Origin: Flavobacteriales bacterium
GTDB lineage: Bacteria; Bacteroidota; Bacteroidia; Flavobacteriales_D; Crocinitomicaceae
Assembly: GCA_947449575.1 (NCBI GenBank)
Contig: CANFRV010000002.1
Coordinates: forward strand, 124,001 to 188,000
Direction: 5' to 3'
DNA length: 64,000 nucleotides
The position numbers and the translations under genes were made by a program. This document shows positions 8,364-17,025 of this stretch, piece by piece (position 1 is the stretch's first letter; each line of letters opens with the position of its first letter). The notes below the pieces were generated by a model. The model was not told where the DNA came from and ran no database searches. It was given only the letters and a program-made list of their open reading frames with translations.

Positions 8364-9284
8364 TTATTTATTAATTTCCAAAATTCTTTTTTCTATAAAT
8401 TTTAAACTTTCTTGCATACACTGTACTTTAGATGAACGATTAAAATAATTCATTTCGACTGTTGAAATTAAATTCAATAAAACATTGGCATTAAGCTTAA
8501 ACGTCGGAAGAAGAGCTCCCATTTTTGCTCTATATATATGTCTTGTAATTTCTTTTAGTCTATTACTACCTTTCAATTCAATAATTTCATTAATATTCAA
8601 GTTATCATTGAATTCAGGAAAATAAATATGAGAAATTGGATATTCGGAAGACTGATCCATATTCTTCATTGGGAAGGAATATTTCAAAATGTTTGCTGGA
8701 ATTATGTCGAGACCTTCAGGTGATTTTCCAATTCTCTGTAATGCATCTTTTGATAATTTAATCCTTGGAACTGAAGGTAATGCAGTTGCTTTACCGAATT
8801 TGTTGACATAGATATTTGTAACATCATCAGCTAAAACAGTGTATCCTTTGGCATAAAAATAGGCTGCTAAGCTAGATTTACCTTTTCCAGTTTTTGCACA
8901 AAATAAAACAGCTTTATTGTTAATAACAATTGATGCAGCATGTAGAGAAAAGTTACCTAAACAATTTGACAAGAGCATAGAAAGTGATCCCAATATGATC
9001 ATTCGAATATAGGCTTCGTCATTTTTTATGAGAGGTGTCATTTCAATATCTCTATTGTTCCAAATCGCAATGAATCCCAAGTTATCATGATTTATGCAAA
9101 CTAAATTTTGTTCTTCATTTCGATAAACGGGAGTCTTTAATGCTTCTTTTGGAACTTTATGATCAATGCTTTTAGTAATTGTGATACTTCCATTTATTTT
9201 TTCTTTCGACGAAATAAGTTCTGGAAATTCGACATTTGTTTCAAATGTATAACCAGATAAATGATATGCGTATTTTTTTTCCAA
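8364..9284 (-). CDS. HPr kinase-like lasso peptide kinase, copy 2
   Basis: 306 residues with the same layout as the kinase at 2137: an N-terminal beta-rich half opening with YHLSGYTFETN, then an HprK-type domain with Walker A FCAKTGKGKSSLAAYF near residue 130 and a Walker B-like YTVLADDV. The P-loop is closer to the canonical form than copy 1. The two kinases could add successive phosphates (polyphosphorylation by a lasso kinase is known), act on different residues, or one could prepare the substrate for the nucleotidyltransferase. It lies 81 bases upstream of the halogenase gene on the same strand and is divergent from the exporter. Substrate assignment is inference. Confidence 0.78.
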   Translation of the reverse strand: MEKKYAYHLSGYTFETNVEFPELISSKEKINGSITITKSIDHKVPKEALKTPVYRNEEQNLVCINHDNLGFIAIWNNRDIEMTPLIKNDEAYIRMIILGSLSMLLSNCLGNFSLHAASIVINNKAVLFCAKTGKGKSSLAAYFYAKGYTVLADDVTNIYVNKFGKATALPSVPRIKLSKDALQRIGKSPEGLDIIPANILKYSFPMKNMDQSSEYPISHIYFPEFNDNLNINEIIELKGSNRLKEITRHIYRAKMGALLPTFKLNANVLLNLISTVEMNYFNRSSKVQCMQESLKFIEKRILEINK

Positions 9285-9296
9285 CTATTTTTTTTC

Positions 9297-9304
9297 CAAA
9301 GTTA
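9297..9304 (-). promoter_or_regulatory. Bacteroidota -7 box for kinase copy 2
   Basis: TAACTTTG on the minus strand ends 12 bases before the ATG at 9284. A TTG 22 bases upstream could be the -33 element. Confidence 0.55.
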
Positions 9305-9383
9305 CGAATAGATTTTTAGCCATAGGCAATATTCAGTTCTAAATGCTTAATTTTGTTATCGTTTTAATAAATATAGGTGGAGA

Positions 9384-11108
9384 ATGAAAGAATCAATTTC
9401 GTCTTTGAAATGGTTAATAAAAGGCTTTGATAAAAAAGGGTACTTGTCTTTGATCCTTTTTATTTTTCTTGGTTTTTTTCAAGGTGTTGGTATTGTTTTG
9501 TTAGTCCCAATGCTTTCTCTTACTGGTATGAAAAATACGTTGGGAGGAAATGAAAGTTCATTGATTACAAATGCAAGAGATTTTTTGAATGCATTCCATA
9601 TCCCGATTACTTTTGTAAGTGTCTTAATTTTGTTTTTGATTATTATCTTTTTATATGCTATTTTAAAGTACAGCAGTACGCTTTTGAACAGTAAGATTTC
9701 TCAAGACTTTTCCAATAAATTAAGGAAAAAATTGCACCATGCTATCATGGAAACGGAGTGGATCTCAATTATTAAAATAAGAAGTTCAGACTTGGTAGGA
9801 ATGCTCTCAAGAGAGATTAGTCAAATTTCATTTGGAATTACTACTTTAACGCAGCTTATTGGGGGCATTATTCTACTTTTTACAAACATCGGGATTGCTT
9901 TATTAATATCTCCTCAAATTACGCTGTATGTATTGGGGTCGGCAAGTGTTTTGTTTGTTATCCAACGTAAATTATTTTCTACCTCTTTAGAAAATGGGAA
10001 AAGAAACATGAATTTACTGAAATTTTTACAAAGTAATTTACAAGAACATTTTCAGAATATAAAATTGGCGAAAAGTCAAAATTTAAATGATCATCAAAAA
10101 AAATCGTTGGATAAAATTTCAAATGACATGAACGATAATCAAGTAGCTTTTACTAAAACAAAAGCAAAATCTGATTTTTCTTATGATGTTGGATCAGCAG
10201 TAATGATTTGTATATTTTTGTACGTAACTTTCGTTGTTTTTTCTGAGCCAATTTTGGATTTGGTACTTTTAATGTATGTTTTTTCTAGAATTCTCCCAGG
10301 ATTTAAATCACTTTTCACTCAAATTCAAACTCTTCTAAATATTGTGCCTATCATCAAGGATGTGAAAGAAAAAATTGCACTTTTTGAATCGAATAAAGAA
10401 AACATTGGAAAAGAAGATTTGGAATCCATACAATTAGAAGAACAATTTGAAATAAAAAATATTACCTTCCAATATTCTGCAGACAAAATTATTTTAGAAA
10501 ACACATCGCTATTAATTCCAGCTTCTAAAATAACGGCAATAACTGGGAATTCAGGTGCAGGTAAAAGCACCTTAGCAGATATAATCACTGGATTGTTGAA
10601 ACCATCAGCAGGGCTAGTGTTGGTAGATGGAAAGGAATTATCTGAAATTGGCTACAAAAATTGGAGAAATAGTGTTGCTTATATGACACAAGAGCGTTTT
10701 TTGTTTCATGATTCGATACGTAATAACTTATTGTGGTCAAAAGGGGATGCGACTGAAGAAGAAATTTGGGAAGCGTTAGATCAGGCCAATGCAAAAGAAT
10801 ATATTCAAAATTTACCTAAAGGAGTGGATACAATTGTTGGGGATAGGGGAATTCGACTTTCAGGAGGCCAACGGCAGCGAATAGCATTGGCAATGGCTTT
10901 AATTCGTAAACCATCTCTCTTAATTCTAGACGAAGCGACCAATGAATTGGATGAAAGCAATGAAAAAGAAATTTACGATACGATTTTCAGATTGAAAGAC
11001 AAGATGACTATTTTTATTATCACCCATCGTTTGTCTTCAATGAAAATGGCAGACCATCCTTGGCAAATAAAAGATGGGCAATTTCAAAAATGGGTTGAAT
11101 CGAATTAA
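9384..11108 (+). CDS. ABC exporter, fused permease-ATPase (lasso D protein)
   Basis: 574 residues: about six membrane helices in the first 300 residues, then a nucleotide-binding domain with Walker A GNSGAGKST, signature LSGGQRQR, Walker B LLILDEATNELD and switch His in IITHRLSS. A half-transporter expected to act as a homodimer, exporting the mature lasso peptide and giving self-protection, as McjD does for microcin J25. There is no N-terminal C39 peptidase domain, consistent with leader removal by the separate B2 protein. It is transcribed divergently from kinase copy 2 and its stop abuts the convergent nucleotidyltransferase gene (11109) with no gap. Confidence 0.88.
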   Translation: MKESISSLKWLIKGFDKKGYLSLILFIFLGFFQGVGIVLLVPMLSLTGMKNTLGGNESSLITNARDFLNAFHIPITFVSVLILFLIIIFLYAILKYSSTLLNSKISQDFSNKLRKKLHHAIMETEWISIIKIRSSDLVGMLSREISQISFGITTLTQLIGGIILLFTNIGIALLISPQITLYVLGSASVLFVIQRKLFSTSLENGKRNMNLLKFLQSNLQEHFQNIKLAKSQNLNDHQKKSLDKISNDMNDNQVAFTKTKAKSDFSYDVGSAVMICIFLYVTFVVFSEPILDLVLLMYVFSRILPGFKSLFTQIQTLLNIVPIIKDVKEKIALFESNKENIGKEDLESIQLEEQFEIKNITFQYSADKIILENTSLLIPASKITAITGNSGAGKSTLADIITGLLKPSAGLVLVDGKELSEIGYKNWRNSVAYMTQERFLFHDSIRNNLLWSKGDATEEEIWEALDQANAKEYIQNLPKGVDTIVGDRGIRLSGGQRQRIALAMALIRKPSLLILDEATNELDESNEKEIYDTIFRLKDKMTIFIITHRLSSMKMADHPWQIKDGQFQKWVESN

Positions 11109-12305
11109 CTATTTTGACTTCTTAAATCCTTTGAGGGAATCAACAAATACGCGTTTAAGATAATAGAACGGAAGTGAACTTTTATTTTTTATTGAATAAT
11201 TTCGCATCATAAATTCTTTACTAGGAAAGAACAAATGTAATAAGAAACGTATTTTTTTCCCATTTCCATCAATCGATTGAAATTTTTCGAATTTATGTTT
11301 GAAATTAATTTTTGATAAATAAACTTCTATTTCTTCATGATTATTTCGGAGATAATTTACAAAAAGATATTGACAGTCGATCAATGAATTTCCTTTAAAT
11401 TTTTCGAGTACATTTGATTCTATAGGAGTTTCAAAATAAGCTTTACAAATGGAAAGAATTTCTCTTACTTCATTTACGCAATTATATTGGATGCTTCTTT
11501 CTAGTAATTGCTCCCAATTAATTTCGGTTTGATATTTAGTAATAACTTCAGAAATATCACAAAAATGCTTTAGAGTAATGGATTTTTCATCAATTAAATG
11601 CTTGTGAAGGTGAATACATAAATGTTGAATAAAATCCATTAAGTGAAAATGATAGGCGGAATTTCCATAAAAATCAATTTTACTAGATCGATCCCAATAA
11701 TCATTGATATTGATTTGATAGGAATATAAACTAGGGTGAAGACTTTTGTGCAATTCAACTTTGGTTTTACCCAAGACAAACGTATAGGGATGATGAGTTT
11801 CGCTCACTTGAGCTATAAAATTTGATTCAATAGGATCATCATATATTTCCCATTTTGAATTTAAAAATATATTTTTACATGTTTCAATGTCTTTTTCTTT
11901 AACAAGAATATCTATATCTGACATACTCCTCAAACCACAATCTTCGTAAATGTATTTAATTAGAATCAACCCTTTTAATGGAACGAAATCAATGTTATTC
12001 TCATTTAATTGTTTTGCTATAGCAGAGAAATCTTTTATTTTTAACGTATTTTTAAATAAGATGTTTATGTATTCTTTTTTTAAATTCGCTAATAAAAAGG
12101 CAGGTATTTTTTCTGAATTTGGAAGCTTTTTAAAATTTGAATAAACGAAAGGAGCTAATCCGTTTTGGAATATTTTTTTTGAAAAAGCAGGCCAATCGGA
12201 TATTTGTGAAATAAAATCATTGATAACAAGAAGTTCGTCTTTGCTAAGTTGTAACTTAGAACAAAGTAAGAGGATGTGTTCTTTTGGCGTTAATTTTAAA
12301 GACAT
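11109..12305 (-). CDS. NTP_transf_5-type nucleotidyltransferase (lasso cluster-associated)
   Basis: 398 residues. The nucleotidyltransferase core is seen as LKGLILIKYIY (110-120) followed by LRSMSDIDILV, where Asp130 and Asp132 are the metal-binding pair; this KG...SDIDIL arrangement is typical of the NTP_transf_5 group. Such proteins recur in RiPP and lasso clusters, often with HprK-like kinases and sulfotransferases. A plausible job is transfer of a nucleotide to a phosphorylated or free hydroxyl on the peptide, but no reaction can be read from sequence. One base separates its start from the APS kinase stop, so the two are co-transcribed. Confidence 0.72.
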   Translation of the reverse strand: MSLKLTPKEHILLLCSKLQLSKDELLVINDFISQISDWPAFSKKIFQNGLAPFVYSNFKKLPNSEKIPAFLLANLKKEYINILFKNTLKIKDFSAIAKQLNENNIDFVPLKGLILIKYIYEDCGLRSMSDIDILVKEKDIETCKNIFLNSKWEIYDDPIESNFIAQVSETHHPYTFVLGKTKVELHKSLHPSLYSYQININDYWDRSSKIDFYGNSAYHFHLMDFIQHLCIHLHKHLIDEKSITLKHFCDISEVITKYQTEINWEQLLERSIQYNCVNEVREILSICKAYFETPIESNVLEKFKGNSLIDCQYLFVNYLRNNHEEIEVYLSKINFKHKFEKFQSIDGNGKKIRFLLHLFFPSKEFMMRNYSIKNKSSLPFYYLKRVFVDSLKGFKKSK

Positions 12306-12950
12306 TTAGACAGTTTCTAATTTAGTCATTAAGTAATCGTAAATAATGGTGACACATTCTTCAATTTCAAATGCTTCGGTGTCAATAATTATTTCTGAAT
12401 GAGTAGGTGTTTCAAAGCTAGATGAAATACCAGTAAAATTAGTCAAATTACCAGTTCGGGCTTTTCTATACAAGCCTTTCACATCTCTCTTTTCACATTC
12501 TTCAATACTACAATTTACATAGACTTCTATAAAGTTTTTTTCACCAATAATATTTCGAGCAAGTGCTCTCATTTTTTCAGAAGGCGTAATAAATGAACAG
12601 ATGGTAATAAAATTACTTTCTACAAATAGTTTCGCTATTTCAGCGGCACGTCTTATGTTTTCCATCCGATCGTCCTCGGTATATCCTAATCCTGCATTAA
12701 TTCCATTTCTTAGTATGTCGCCATCTAATTCTTTACAGTTTAACTTAATTTTATTTATTTTTTCATAAAGCGCATTGGCTAAAGTGCTTTTTCCGGCACC
12801 TGAAAGTCCTGTGAACCATATAGAGATACCAGTAGAATTATCACCGTTGAATTTTTTATTTATCAAAATTGTTGTTATTTGTCGTTCAAAGATAAGAAAA
12901 CAAATTAATTTCAAATCTTGGGCTCGTTGTTTAGAGATTGTTTTGTTCAA
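12306..12950 (-). CDS. cysC: Adenylylsulfate (APS) kinase
   Basis: 214 residues. GISIWFTGLSGAGKSTLANAL at 41-61 contains the P-loop (48-55), followed by LDGDILRNGINAGLGYTEDDRMENIRR, the classic APS kinase sulfate-nucleotide segment, and a GLYRKARTG lid. It converts APS to PAPS, the donor used by sulfotransferases. A gene for PAPS supply inside a cluster with two sulfotransferases is strong context evidence that sulfation is part of the pathway. No cysD/cysN ATP sulfurylase is here; APS must come from elsewhere in the genome. The first 38 residues precede the kinase fold and may include a misplaced start, but no better in-frame ATG is seen. Confidence 0.88.
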   Translation of the reverse strand: MNKTISKQRAQDLKLICFLIFERQITTILINKKFNGDNSTGISIWFTGLSGAGKSTLANALYEKINKIKLNCKELDGDILRNGINAGLGYTEDDRMENIRRAAEIAKLFVESNFITICSFITPSEKMRALARNIIGEKNFIEVYVNCSIEECEKRDVKGLYRKARTGNLTNFTGISSSFETPTHSEIIIDTEAFEIEECVTIIYDYLMTKLETV

Positions 12951-12956
12951 ATTTGG

Positions 12957-12964
12957 TACTTTTG
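12957..12964 (+). promoter_or_regulatory. Bacteroidota -7 box for the B2 protease gene
   Basis: TACTTTTG, exact TAnnTTTG, 18 bases before the ATG at 12983. It sits in the divergent gap beside the APS kinase start and supports 12983 rather than a downstream TTG as the real start. Confidence 0.55.
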
Positions 12965-12982
12965 TTTTGTAATTAATAAGTA

Positions 12983-13436
12983 ATGTTTAAAAAGGTATCT
13001 AAGGTTTTTCAACATTTTGTTTTTGGTTCTTTTCGTAAGAAAAGATTGTATTTGGAAGCTTTAAAATGGTCTATTGTTATACGTTTTTGTATGGTTTTTT
13101 TTACCATTTAAATACTATCGAGGACTTTTTGGTAAATCACAAGAAGCTACAGTCACCAATTATGATGAAAAACAACTAGAAGATGCATTGAAAATCACAA
13201 ATATTGTTTTGTCAATTTCTAGAAACACTCCTTGGGAAAGTAAATGTCTTGTCCAAGCATTAAGTTGTAAAAAAATGTTGCAAAAAAGAGGTGTTATAAC
13301 GACCCTATATTTGGGTGTTTGCAAGGATTACAATGACAAAGAATTAGCTGCTCATGCTTGGTTGAAAATGGGGGATTTCATTTTAACGGGTAGGAGTGGG
13401 CATAAAGATTTTAAAGTTGTAAATTATTATAGTTAA
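12983..13436 (+). pseudogene. Lasso leader protease B2, interrupted by +1 frameshift in a T8 run
   Basis: Transglutaminase-like cysteine protease that removes the leader. Starting at ATG 12983 the frame reads MFKKVSKVFQHFVFG... to LEALKWSIVIRFCMVFF, then hits TAA. In the next frame the family continues as LPFKYYRGLFGKSQE through TPWESKCLVQALSCKKML (catalytic Cys in KCLVQAL), AHAWLKMGDF (catalytic His) to the stop at 13436. The break falls in a run of eight T at 13095-13102; seven T would give an uninterrupted 150-residue protein, the normal B2 size, reading RFCMVFLPFKYY across the join. It could be a homopolymer sequencing error, a real mutation, phase variation, or slippage. The second part alone could start only at a TTG (13074), lacking the conserved N-terminus. 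Confidence is for B2 identity with a frame break. Confidence 0.85.
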
Positions 13437-13659
13437 AAGATGATGTGAATTAAGTTCGAAAAAATTGGACTCAGGAAGCAAATTGTCAGGTATATTTCCA
13501 TCTCTCTTTTTTACTATCTATTAATTTCGAAAATTGGGTTCAATTTTTAAAAATGAGAAAATACAATTGTGTTTATTTAATAGTAACGTTTATTTTATAG
13601 CACCAACAAAATCATCTTATAAGAAAACAGGTTTTATTAAAAAAAGTATTATTTTTTTA
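13437..13659. other. Intergenic region after lasso cluster, no gene seen
   Basis: About 220 AT-rich bases between the B2 stop and the gene remnant at 13660. Searched on both strands for a PqqD-like B1 gene and for a second precursor with the Y-P-L-G-T motif; neither was found. No clear terminator hairpin. Confidence 0.5.
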
Positions 13660-13827
13660 TCAAGTGCATAAAATGAAAATGATATTTTTTTTTAAAGTAA
13701 TTGTATCAGTTCCTTTTGCCAACATCACTGAAATTGAATCAATGTCGCTATATTTTTTAGGGTGTTTAAAATCTATTTTGAAATAAGGTAATGTGTTTAA
13801 TTCATCAATTCTATTTCCGATCATCAT
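13660..13827 (-). pseudogene. Fragment homologous to the C-terminus of the adjacent membrane protein
   Basis: A 55-residue reading frame (ATG 13827 or 13824) whose sequence IGNRIDELN...YSDIDSISVMLAKG aligns with the last 60 residues of the 13938-15770 product, VGHRIEEID...YSMIDSIGVTLHKG. A stop codon lies four codons upstream of the first ATG, so only the tail module is present. A TATCTTTG box at 13850-13857 would allow transcription. Best read as the remnant of a second, diverged copy, although a small real gene is possible. Confidence 0.55.
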
Positions 13828-13937
13828 GTCAAGTTCTTATTTTGAATTCCAAAGATACAAAAAGCAATTCGTTTGTAATCCGAAAGGTAATTTATTGAAT
13901 ATTGGTAGATTGATATTCTTAATTCCTTAATTTTCGA

Positions 13938-15770
13938 TTAATTTTTTAAAAAATAAAAAGTATAACTCATGTTTTTTATCTCAGTATTGGGAATACCTTT
14001 GTGCAGGGTTACTCCAATCGAATCAATCATTGAATACTTGTAATCACCAATATAATCAGCAGAAAAAGTCGAAAATTCATCGATTTCTTCAATGCGATGC
14101 CCCACGTAAATTTCTTCATTTTTTACAAGAATCCCCTTTTTATAAAGTGAAATTGAAAATGATGGATTACTTTCCGGATTGTGAAGCATCATTTTTCCAG
14201 CAAGGCGAACCCCTATTTTGGACGTATTCCACGAAAGTTCAGGATGAAAGAAGTATTGAGGATCAGGATCTTCATATTTGAGGACATATTCATTCTCTGT
14301 AGTCATCTTTTTAGACCATAAAAAATTGCTGGTATTCAAATAGAATTTTTGAGAACTTTTGATCGTCTCTTTTTTAATAGTGTATTCTTTAAAATGGAGC
14401 ATCCATGAGAATCTTTTATCGGTTTTTAAAAATATATCCCAATAATTTTCAGCACTCATCTTGTCATAATGAATTATATTTAAATTAAATTGAATCTGAA
14501 GGATTTGATAAAAATAAATCATTATTACTGAAAATGTAAAGACTAAAACTTTTAGAATATATGAAATATTTTTTAATAAAAGAGCAATTGGTAAAATCAA
14601 AAAACTCATATAATCTACCATGGGTCTCATTCCTAATCCTCCGCCATACCACCAGCACCACCAGGACGATGTAAGATAGATGAAAAGAATAAACACGATT
14701 AGCCAGCCCCAAGTGAGGTATTTATTCGTTTTAAATTGATAAAATATAGCAGGAATGAGTAATAACATAATGGGAGCATATACGAAAAATCCTTTTCTAT
14801 ATCCAAAGAGAACTTCATAGATTTTAGGGTTCAAAAGGAAATCAAAATGCTCATCATTATAGGTGTTGAAAGTCCATTTACCTATTTGATTATAAGTAGA
14901 GTAAAGTTGTAAGAAAATGAGGAAAAATAAAACTAAGGTAGAATAAAAGATACTTTTTTTATTGTTTTTGAAAAGAGTTAAAATTTCATCAATAAAATGT
15001 TTCCAACTGTTGAAAAAGAAAGGAATAAATAAAACAATTAAGCTATTTGTTGGCCTAATAATAAAGATTAAACCTAATAAGAACCCTAAGCGAAGTGGTA
15101 ATTTTGGATGATTTGTCATTCCCCACATTTTTCCATAATACAAAAACCAAGTGATTGCGCAAAATGAGTACACATGTGAGAAGGAGGGAAAGTATACAGA
15201 ATAGAAATTCAAGTCCGTCCCCAAAGAAATAATTCCAATCATCAACGCGATGATTGAATTTGAAATTTCAAATGCCCTTAATAATTTAACTAGTCCAATG
15301 ATACCCAAGAGCCAATAAAAAATCGCCGCAAATGATACTGTGAATTGATAACTTTTTGAATAACCATCACCATTTCCATACACCAAATTATTGACAAAAT
15401 GATTGACCAAAAAAAATGGCGCAATGCAAATAGGGGTTCCAATACAGTATTTATCAATCCCTTTTTTTGCTTTGTAGTCAAAGTAAAGTCCAGAAATAAA
15501 ATTATTTTTTTTATATTTTTGAGATATTTTTTCTATAAAATTAAAATGTAAAGAATCTCGATATATAAACCATTGCGGTAAATATGCGTAGTATCCTGAA
15601 CCGTCTGAATGAATGGTTGCGAGATGTTCAGTAGTCGTGTTTTTTGGATTTGACCAGCCAAAGTATTTATCACTCTGTCGACCTTGTGTATATAAGCAGA
15701 TCAATATAATGACAATCAAAAATACTTTGTGATTCAAATATTTGAAAATGGAATTATATATACTGTTCAT
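13938..15770 (-). CDS. Polytopic membrane protein, possible GT39-like glycosyltransferase
   Basis: 610 residues. About ten membrane helices fill residues 15-450, and a roughly 130-residue soluble tail follows. After the first helix comes HSDGSGYYAYLPQWFIY, an early acidic loop in the position where GT-C glycosyltransferases keep a catalytic Asp, so transfer of a sugar from a polyprenyl-phosphate donor is possible. No family signature is strong enough to name it. Its C-terminal module occurs again as the remnant at 13660-13827. It ends the stretch beyond the lasso cluster and precedes aroC on the same strand by 27 bases. Confidence 0.5.
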   Translation of the reverse strand: MNSIYNSIFKYLNHKVFLIVIILICLYTQGRQSDKYFGWSNPKNTTTEHLATIHSDGSGYYAYLPQWFIYRDSLHFNFIEKISQKYKKNNFISGLYFDYKAKKGIDKYCIGTPICIAPFFLVNHFVNNLVYGNGDGYSKSYQFTVSFAAIFYWLLGIIGLVKLLRAFEISNSIIALMIGIISLGTDLNFYSVYFPSFSHVYSFCAITWFLYYGKMWGMTNHPKLPLRLGFLLGLIFIIRPTNSLIVLFIPFFFNSWKHFIDEILTLFKNNKKSIFYSTLVLFFLIFLQLYSTYNQIGKWTFNTYNDEHFDFLLNPKIYEVLFGYRKGFFVYAPIMLLLIPAIFYQFKTNKYLTWGWLIVFILFIYLTSSWWCWWYGGGLGMRPMVDYMSFLILPIALLLKNISYILKVLVFTFSVIMIYFYQILQIQFNLNIIHYDKMSAENYWDIFLKTDKRFSWMLHFKEYTIKKETIKSSQKFYLNTSNFLWSKKMTTENEYVLKYEDPDPQYFFHPELSWNTSKIGVRLAGKMMLHNPESNPSFSISLYKKGILVKNEEIYVGHRIEEIDEFSTFSADYIGDYKYSMIDSIGVTLHKGIPNTEIKNMSYTFYFLKN

Positions 15771-15797
15771 CTATGAATATAGAAAATTACACTTTAT

Positions 15798-16877
15798 TTA
15801 TAAATGATCTAGACGTGCATTATTTCTTAAAAGCATATCAAGAATTACGATTGCTGCCATCGATTCAACAATAGGAACAGCCCTCGGTACAACGCAGGGA
15901 TCATGTCTTCCCTTGCCAAGAATAAGTGCTGGATTGTTATGTTTATCAATTGTCTCTTGCTGTTGAATGATTGTTGCCACAGGTTTAAATGCGACTCTAA
16001 AATAAATAGGCATTCCATTTGAAATTCCTCCCTGAATTCCTCCACTATAATTTGTTTTTGTCGCACCATCGACTAAGAATCCGTCATTATGTTGAGAACC
16101 TCTCATTTCAACTCCAGCAAAACCAGAACCATACTCAAATCCTTTTGCGGCATTTATTGACAGCATAGCTTTTGCAAGTTCAGCATTTAATCGATCAAAA
16201 ACAGGTTCACCTAATCCTATTGGCACACCTTTTATTTCACATCTCACGCATCCACCTATCGTATCGCCTTCTTTGCGAATTTCTCGAATAAGTTGTTCCA
16301 TTTCTTCTGCTTTGGAAGGCACCGGGCATCGCACTGGATTCGATTCGATGGAATTATAATTTAGCTCAAGGATTTCTTTTTCAGTTAAGATGATGGATCC
16401 CACTTGATCTACATATGCTTGAATTTGAATGTTTTGTTTTGCTAAGATTTGCTTTGCAACAGCTCCTGCGACTACTCTTGAGGCAGTTTCGCGTGCGCTT
16501 GATCTTCCACCACCTCGATAATCACGGTGACCGTATTTTTTTTCATAGGTGAAATCCGCATGTGACGGACGAAAAGCATCTTTAATATGGTCATAATCGG
16601 TCGATTTCTGATCTTCATTTTGAATCAGGAAGCCAATGGGAGCGCCCGTTGTTTTTCCTTCAAAAATTCCAGACAGAAATTGAACTATATCAGACTCTTT
16701 CCTTTGTGTTACAATGGCAGATTGTCCAGGTTTTCTTCGATCTAATTCTAGTTGAATTTGAGATAAATCTAGTTCGATATTGGAAGGAACTCCGTCTAAT
16801 ACGCCACCAATTGCCGCGCCATGGGATTCACCAAAAGTCGTCAGTTTAAAAATTAATCCGATTGAAGATCCAGCCAT
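15798..16877 (-). CDS. aroC: Chorismate synthase
   Basis: Makes chorismate from 5-enolpyruvylshikimate-3-phosphate with reduced FMN as cofactor, the last step of the shikimate pathway. 359 residues, the usual size. Signatures: [19 protein letters not shown] near the N-terminus, [35 protein letters not shown] in the middle (split here as adjoining motifs [15 protein letters not shown] and [15 protein letters not shown]), and [18 protein letters not shown] near the C-terminus. ATG 16877 gives the expected N-terminus. It follows the promoter side of a gap shared with the divergent ATPase gene. Confidence 0.97.
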   Translation of the reverse strand: MAGSSIGLIFKLTTFGESHGAAIGGVLDGVPSNIELDLSQIQLELDRRKPGQSAIVTQRKESDIVQFLSGIFEGKTTGAPIGFLIQNEDQKSTDYDHIKDAFRPSHADFTYEKKYGHRDYRGGGRSSARETASRVVAGAVAKQILAKQNIQIQAYVDQVGSIILTEKEILELNYNSIESNPVRCPVPSKAEEMEQLIREIRKEGDTIGGCVRCEIKGVPIGLGEPVFDRLNAELAKAMLSINAAKGFEYGSGFAGVEMRGSQHNDGFLVDGATKTNYSGGIQGGISNGMPIYFRVAFKPVATIIQQQETIDKHNNPALILGKGRHDPCVVPRAVPIVESMAAIVILDMLLRNNARLDHL

Positions 16878-16963
16878 TTTTTATCAATTATTTTTTACTA
16901 CAAACTAGACAAATTTAATACTTTAATCATTGTCATCAACGCTTATTTTCATTAAAATATACT

Positions 16964-16994
16964 AAAATGACCGTTTATTCTCATTTTAATTTTA
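16964..16994 (+). repeat. Imperfect inverted repeat with AAAATGACCGT, left of DUF4143 ATPase
   Basis: AAAATGACCGT at 16964-16974 begins an imperfect hairpin (ACCGTTTATTCT against AGAATAACGGT). The same 11 bases recur at 18228-18238 just downstream of the ATPase gene, also starting a hairpin. The pair brackets the gene and could be insertion ends, operators or coincidence. Confidence 0.45.
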
Positions 16995-17013
16995 GAATAA
17001 CGGTATTAATTTG

Positions 17014-17021
17014 TATATTTG
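17014..17021 (+). promoter_or_regulatory. -7 box that fixes the start of the DUF4143 ATPase
   Basis: TATATTTG, exact TAnnTTTG, ends four bases before ATG 17026. A start at TTG 17011 would lie inside the promoter, so 17026 is chosen; the transcript may be nearly leaderless. Confidence 0.5.
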
Positions 17022-17025
17022 GTGT

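Noticed and set aside
13074-13436. B2 as an intact gene starting at TTG 13074
   Set aside because: The conserved N-terminal half is in the other frame from ATG 12983, so the short reading would be a truncated protein.
13660-13827. Small ORF as a further precursor peptide
   Set aside because: It aligns with the tail of the neighbouring membrane protein and has no leader motif.
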